DNA of 64,000 nt from Ignavibacterium sp. Lineage in GTDB: Bacteria; Bacteroidota; Ignavibacteria; Ignavibacteriales; Ignavibacteriaceae. The DNA is taken from the NCBI GenBank assembly GCA_018335755.1, contig JAGXRK010000050.1, positions 124,001 to 188,000 of the forward strand. The letters run 5' to 3'. A program made the translations under genes and the position numbers. The notes below the pieces were generated by a model. It searched no databases. It had not been told where the DNA came from and saw only the letters and a list, made by a program, of their open reading frames with translations. Shown here in pieces: positions 61,577-64,000 of the stretch; position 1 is the first letter of the stretch, and each line of letters begins with the position of its first letter.

Positions 61577-63943
61577 CTACCATCCGGTAACCAGCCGGAT
61601 GTAAAAATTTCTGCCCGGCTCCCATTTTATCCCTCCGCGTGTAGTGGATAAATGATTACGATAAGCTTTATCAAATATATTTTCCACTCCTGCAAAGAAC
61701 TGCATTCTAACGGAAGAGAAATAAATATTTTTAAAGTTCAGGGAAGCATTAAAAACAGCATAACCGGGTGTGCTGATCTCACCAGTTGAAACATCATTTT
61801 GCGGGGCAAATATGGCTGAAGAAAAATCTGCTGAAAGATCTTTTACAATTGACAGTTTTAATCCTAATGTACCATTCAGCGGGGGTATTTGAGGGAGATT
61901 AGAGTCTTCTGAAATATCATCACCTTTAACAAAAGATGCAGTAAAGTAAGCAAGCCAATCACTATACAAATTATAATTTATCAGAAAATCAAAACCATAT
62001 AAACGTGCTTCACCTATATTGGTTTTAATCTGGGCATTTCTTCCTTCAAAAGTTCCGGGTTTTTCAACTATTATGTCGGTTATATGATTATAAAATAAAC
62101 TTGAAACAACCTTAATATCATCGCCGTAATACCGCAACCCAAAATCTGTGGAATAGCCCTTTTCCGGTTTAAGATCAGGGTCGCCCAATCTGACTAAACT
62201 TCCGAGGTCAATAAACTGGAATCTTTCCTCCAATGACGGTGAACGAAATGAATAGCCAAGACTTAGAGTAATATCAAGTTCCGGGTTGATTGAATATTTC
62301 AATCCAATATTAGCACTGTATGAAATATCATCCGAATCTGTTTTTTTCCATATAATGGTTTGATTGGCAGGATTATTATTTATCACTCCATTATTAATCT
62401 CATATAAAGGATTAAATGTTTCTTCCCCGGTTATATTTATTCTATCTATTCTGGCTCCCAGTGAGAACCGCAATTTATCTTTTAATACTTCAATATCATC
62501 CTGAGCAAAAAAGCCGATGCTTTCAAATTTAGAATCCGGCAGCGGTTTTTCTGCAATGGTTCTGTTAATAGTATTTACAACTGTTGATGCTGTAGAGTCC
62601 AGAATTTCAATTTTCTGAAACCTGAATCTTTCACCGCTATAGCTTCTGCTCCAATAATCAATTCCAAGCATCAACAAGTTATTTTCTGATAATATCAGAT
62701 TTGTTTGAAGCAGCAGATTATCACTATTGTGATCTGCAGAGGGAGTAATTTTCAATACGCTTACTCTCCTTGGAGGCATAGTACCGGAAGCCGGAATGTT
62801 TTGAACAATATTAGGAATATTCTCAACATCTCTCAAAATAAACTGATGTGAATACCTGACAAAAACTCTGCTTAATACCCGTGACAGATTTTGAACTTCA
62901 TAAGCAGCAGAAATCAGTTCACGTTTTTCCAAAGGATACCGGACGTCAGCATTTTCAGGAAACAACGGAGCTCCGCCGGGTATTCCAACATCCTCAGCTT
63001 TAAACAACTGATAATTCAATTTTAATAAATGATTACCGACGGGCTGGATATTTAATGATCCGGTTAAACTGTAATCCGTAAATCTGCTGTTTTTCAAAGT
63101 GCCGGCAGGAGTCTTTGCATCATCGGCTTTTCTGTAAGAACCGGAAATTTTGGATGACCAGAAACTGCCCGAGTTAAACAGACTGCCTGAAATTGATCTC
63201 AAACTATTAACAGAATTGTATCCCGATTGAAAACTGCCTGCAAAAGAATATCCGCTGCTGAATGAAGGTACACGGGAAACAATATTCACAATTCCGCCCG
63301 TTGCACCGGAGCCGTAAACAGAAGAAGCTGCACTTTTAATAACTTCAATTCTTTCGATATCATTTAGATCAATCATTGAAAGTCTTGCTGACAAATCATT
63401 TGCAGTTTCTATTCTGGTGCCGTCAATAGTTGTAACAACATTGTTTCTGCTTAATCCGCGTATATTGATATCAGTGCCCCATACCCCATCTTTAACTGCT
63501 GAAATTCCGGGCTGATCATTTAATGCATCAGCAAGGGACGAAAAATTTCTGCTTTCAAAATGTTCCCTGCTGGTAAGCGAAATAGAATATGGTGAGTCTT
63601 TCAAAAATTTATCCGTACGTTCAACATTAACAATTACATCATCAAGTTTAATAGGTGAAGGATACATTAAAAAATCATATTTAGTATTGCCGTCAATACT
63701 TATTTCTTTGGTAAGTGTTTTAAAGCCTAAATGGGATAAACGAATTAATAATATACCTGATTTAAGGTTACGAAACTCATACTCTCCCGCAGAATTTGAA
63801 TAGGTGATCTCTCCGGATGGCAATACTAACACTACTCCCTGTATCGGAAAACCTGTTTTTGAATCAGTAACTTTACCACTTAAAATGGAATTTTGTGCAA
63901 ATGTGAAATTAATACTTAGTAAGAAGAGTAAAAGTGCACGCAT
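61577..63943 (-). CDS. TonB-dependent receptor
   Basis: The 788-residue protein has a short signal peptide (about 1-16), a CarboxypepD_reg domain (about 20-95), a plug (about 110-225; PGISAVKDGVWGTDINIRGLSRNNV, GATGGIVNIVS) and a 22-strand-type barrel ending FYIRLVTGW. The plug and barrel motifs (YSFRSPSLEERF, LRLGDPDLKPE-like VRLGDPDLKPEKG) are those of receptors for siderophores, haem or cobalamin, unlike the OMP_b-brl_3 pair at 54677-59763. The ligand is not evident. Its ATG follows the stop of the upstream gene directly. Confidence 0.92.
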   Translation of the reverse strand: MRALLLFLLSINFTFAQNSILSGKVTDSKTGFPIQGVVLVLPSGEITYSNSAGEYEFRNLKSGILLIRLSHLGFKTLTKEISIDGNTKYDFLMYPSPIKLDDVIVNVERTDKFLKDSPYSISLTSREHFESRNFSSLADALNDQPGISAVKDGVWGTDINIRGLSRNNVVTTIDGTRIETANDLSARLSMIDLNDIERIEVIKSAASSVYGSGATGGIVNIVSRVPSFSSGYSFAGSFQSGYNSVNSLRSISGSLFNSGSFWSSKISGSYRKADDAKTPAGTLKNSRFTDYSLTGSLNIQPVGNHLLKLNYQLFKAEDVGIPGGAPLFPENADVRYPLEKRELISAAYEVQNLSRVLSRVFVRYSHQFILRDVENIPNIVQNIPASGTMPPRRVSVLKITPSADHNSDNLLLQTNLILSENNLLMLGIDYWSRSYSGERFRFQKIEILDSTASTVVNTINRTIAEKPLPDSKFESIGFFAQDDIEVLKDKLRFSLGARIDRINITGEETFNPLYEINNGVINNNPANQTIIWKKTDSDDISYSANIGLKYSINPELDITLSLGYSFRSPSLEERFQFIDLGSLVRLGDPDLKPEKGYSTDFGLRYYGDDIKVVSSLFYNHITDIIVEKPGTFEGRNAQIKTNIGEARLYGFDFLINYNLYSDWLAYFTASFVKGDDISEDSNLPQIPPLNGTLGLKLSIVKDLSADFSSAIFAPQNDVSTGEISTPGYAVFNASLNFKNIYFSSVRMQFFAGVENIFDKAYRNHLSTTRGGIKWEPGRNFYIRLVTGW

Positions 63944-64000
63944 CTATTCCCTCTCATATTTTAATTTTTCAGCAAGCCCTGCCGGAGGTTTTTGAATTTT
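63944..64000 (-). CDS. C-terminal end of an unidentified gene (partial)
   Basis: Reading the minus strand from the window edge gives 18 residues, KIQKPPAGLAEKLKYERE, followed by TAG at 63946-63944, directly abutting the TonB receptor ATG. The tight junction suggests one operon. The family cannot be named from so short a piece. Confidence 0.55.
   Translation of the reverse strand, partial: KIQKPPAGLAEKLKYERE

Noticed and set aside
54677..63943. SusC/SusD-type uptake system
   Set aside because: The receptors have CarboxypepD_reg and plug domains, but no SusD-like lipoprotein gene is next to any of them, and their plugs fit OMP_b-brl_3 or siderophore-type receptors.

Overview
The window looks like a piece of an AT-rich chromosome from the Ignavibacteria / Bacteroidota-Chlorobi side of the tree. 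Three secreted proteins end in a type IX secretion sorting domain with the NYPNPFNP-type motif typical of Ignavibacteria. Several outer-membrane proteins have the CarboxypepD_reg plus plug plus barrel layout. Two candidate promoters carry a Bacteroidota-like TAnnTTTG element. No rRNA, tRNA or CRISPR array was seen.

Layout. 1-3407 (+): tail of a response regulator, a HEAT-repeat membrane protein, a processive family-2 glycosyltransferase and a YaiO-like outer-membrane protein, probably an exopolysaccharide module. 3605-10271 (+): carotenoid operon (phytoene synthase, DUF2141 protein, phytoene desaturase, carotenoid cleavage oxygenase) followed by a TonB-dependent receptor. 10345-17601 (-): Hmc-like respiratory module (Tat-exported ferredoxin-like subunit, NrfD-type membrane subunit, 13-haem cytochrome c) in line with its own signalling genes: a histidine kinase with haem motifs outside the membrane and a zinc ribbon inside its ATPase domain, and two response regulators fused to GcvH-like domains that lack the lipoyl lysine. 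17908-20119 (-): M48 protease, LemA and a zf-TFIIB protein.

20995-43087 (-): a 22-kb beta-glucan (laminarin-type) utilisation locus. It encodes two GH16, two GH17 and one GH30 enzyme, a GH94-related putative phosphorylase (GH149/GH161-like), three proteins sharing a carbohydrate-binding-like module, an MFS sugar symporter, an orphan sugar-binding lipoprotein, a ROK regulator, and a 1052-residue protein joining a glycosidase TIM barrel to an outer-membrane beta-barrel. There is no SusC/SusD pair, so the fusion protein is the best candidate for glucan binding and entry at the outer membrane. Periplasmic and surface enzymes would shorten the glucan; a GH17 without a signal peptide and the phosphorylase would finish it in the cytoplasm.

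43571-46169: a small membrane protein, a C69 dipeptidase and small hypotheticals. 46549-53121 (+): methylmalonyl-CoA mutase small and large subunits and MeaB, interrupted by an AbiEi antitoxin gene whose AbiEii toxin partner is reduced to a 49-codon stub; related 80-bp repeats flank the large-subunit gene. 53150-64000: a T9SS-sorted alpha/beta hydrolase with a palindromic repeat inserted in frame, two paralogous OMP_b-brl_3 outer-membrane proteins, a single-domain response regulator, an EamA transporter, and a TonB-dependent receptor preceded by the last codons of another gene.

The most unusual parts are the respiratory module with its degenerate GcvH response regulators and haem/zinc kinase, the SusCD-less glucan locus with a glycosidase-barrel fusion, and the decayed AbiE pair inside the mutase operon.
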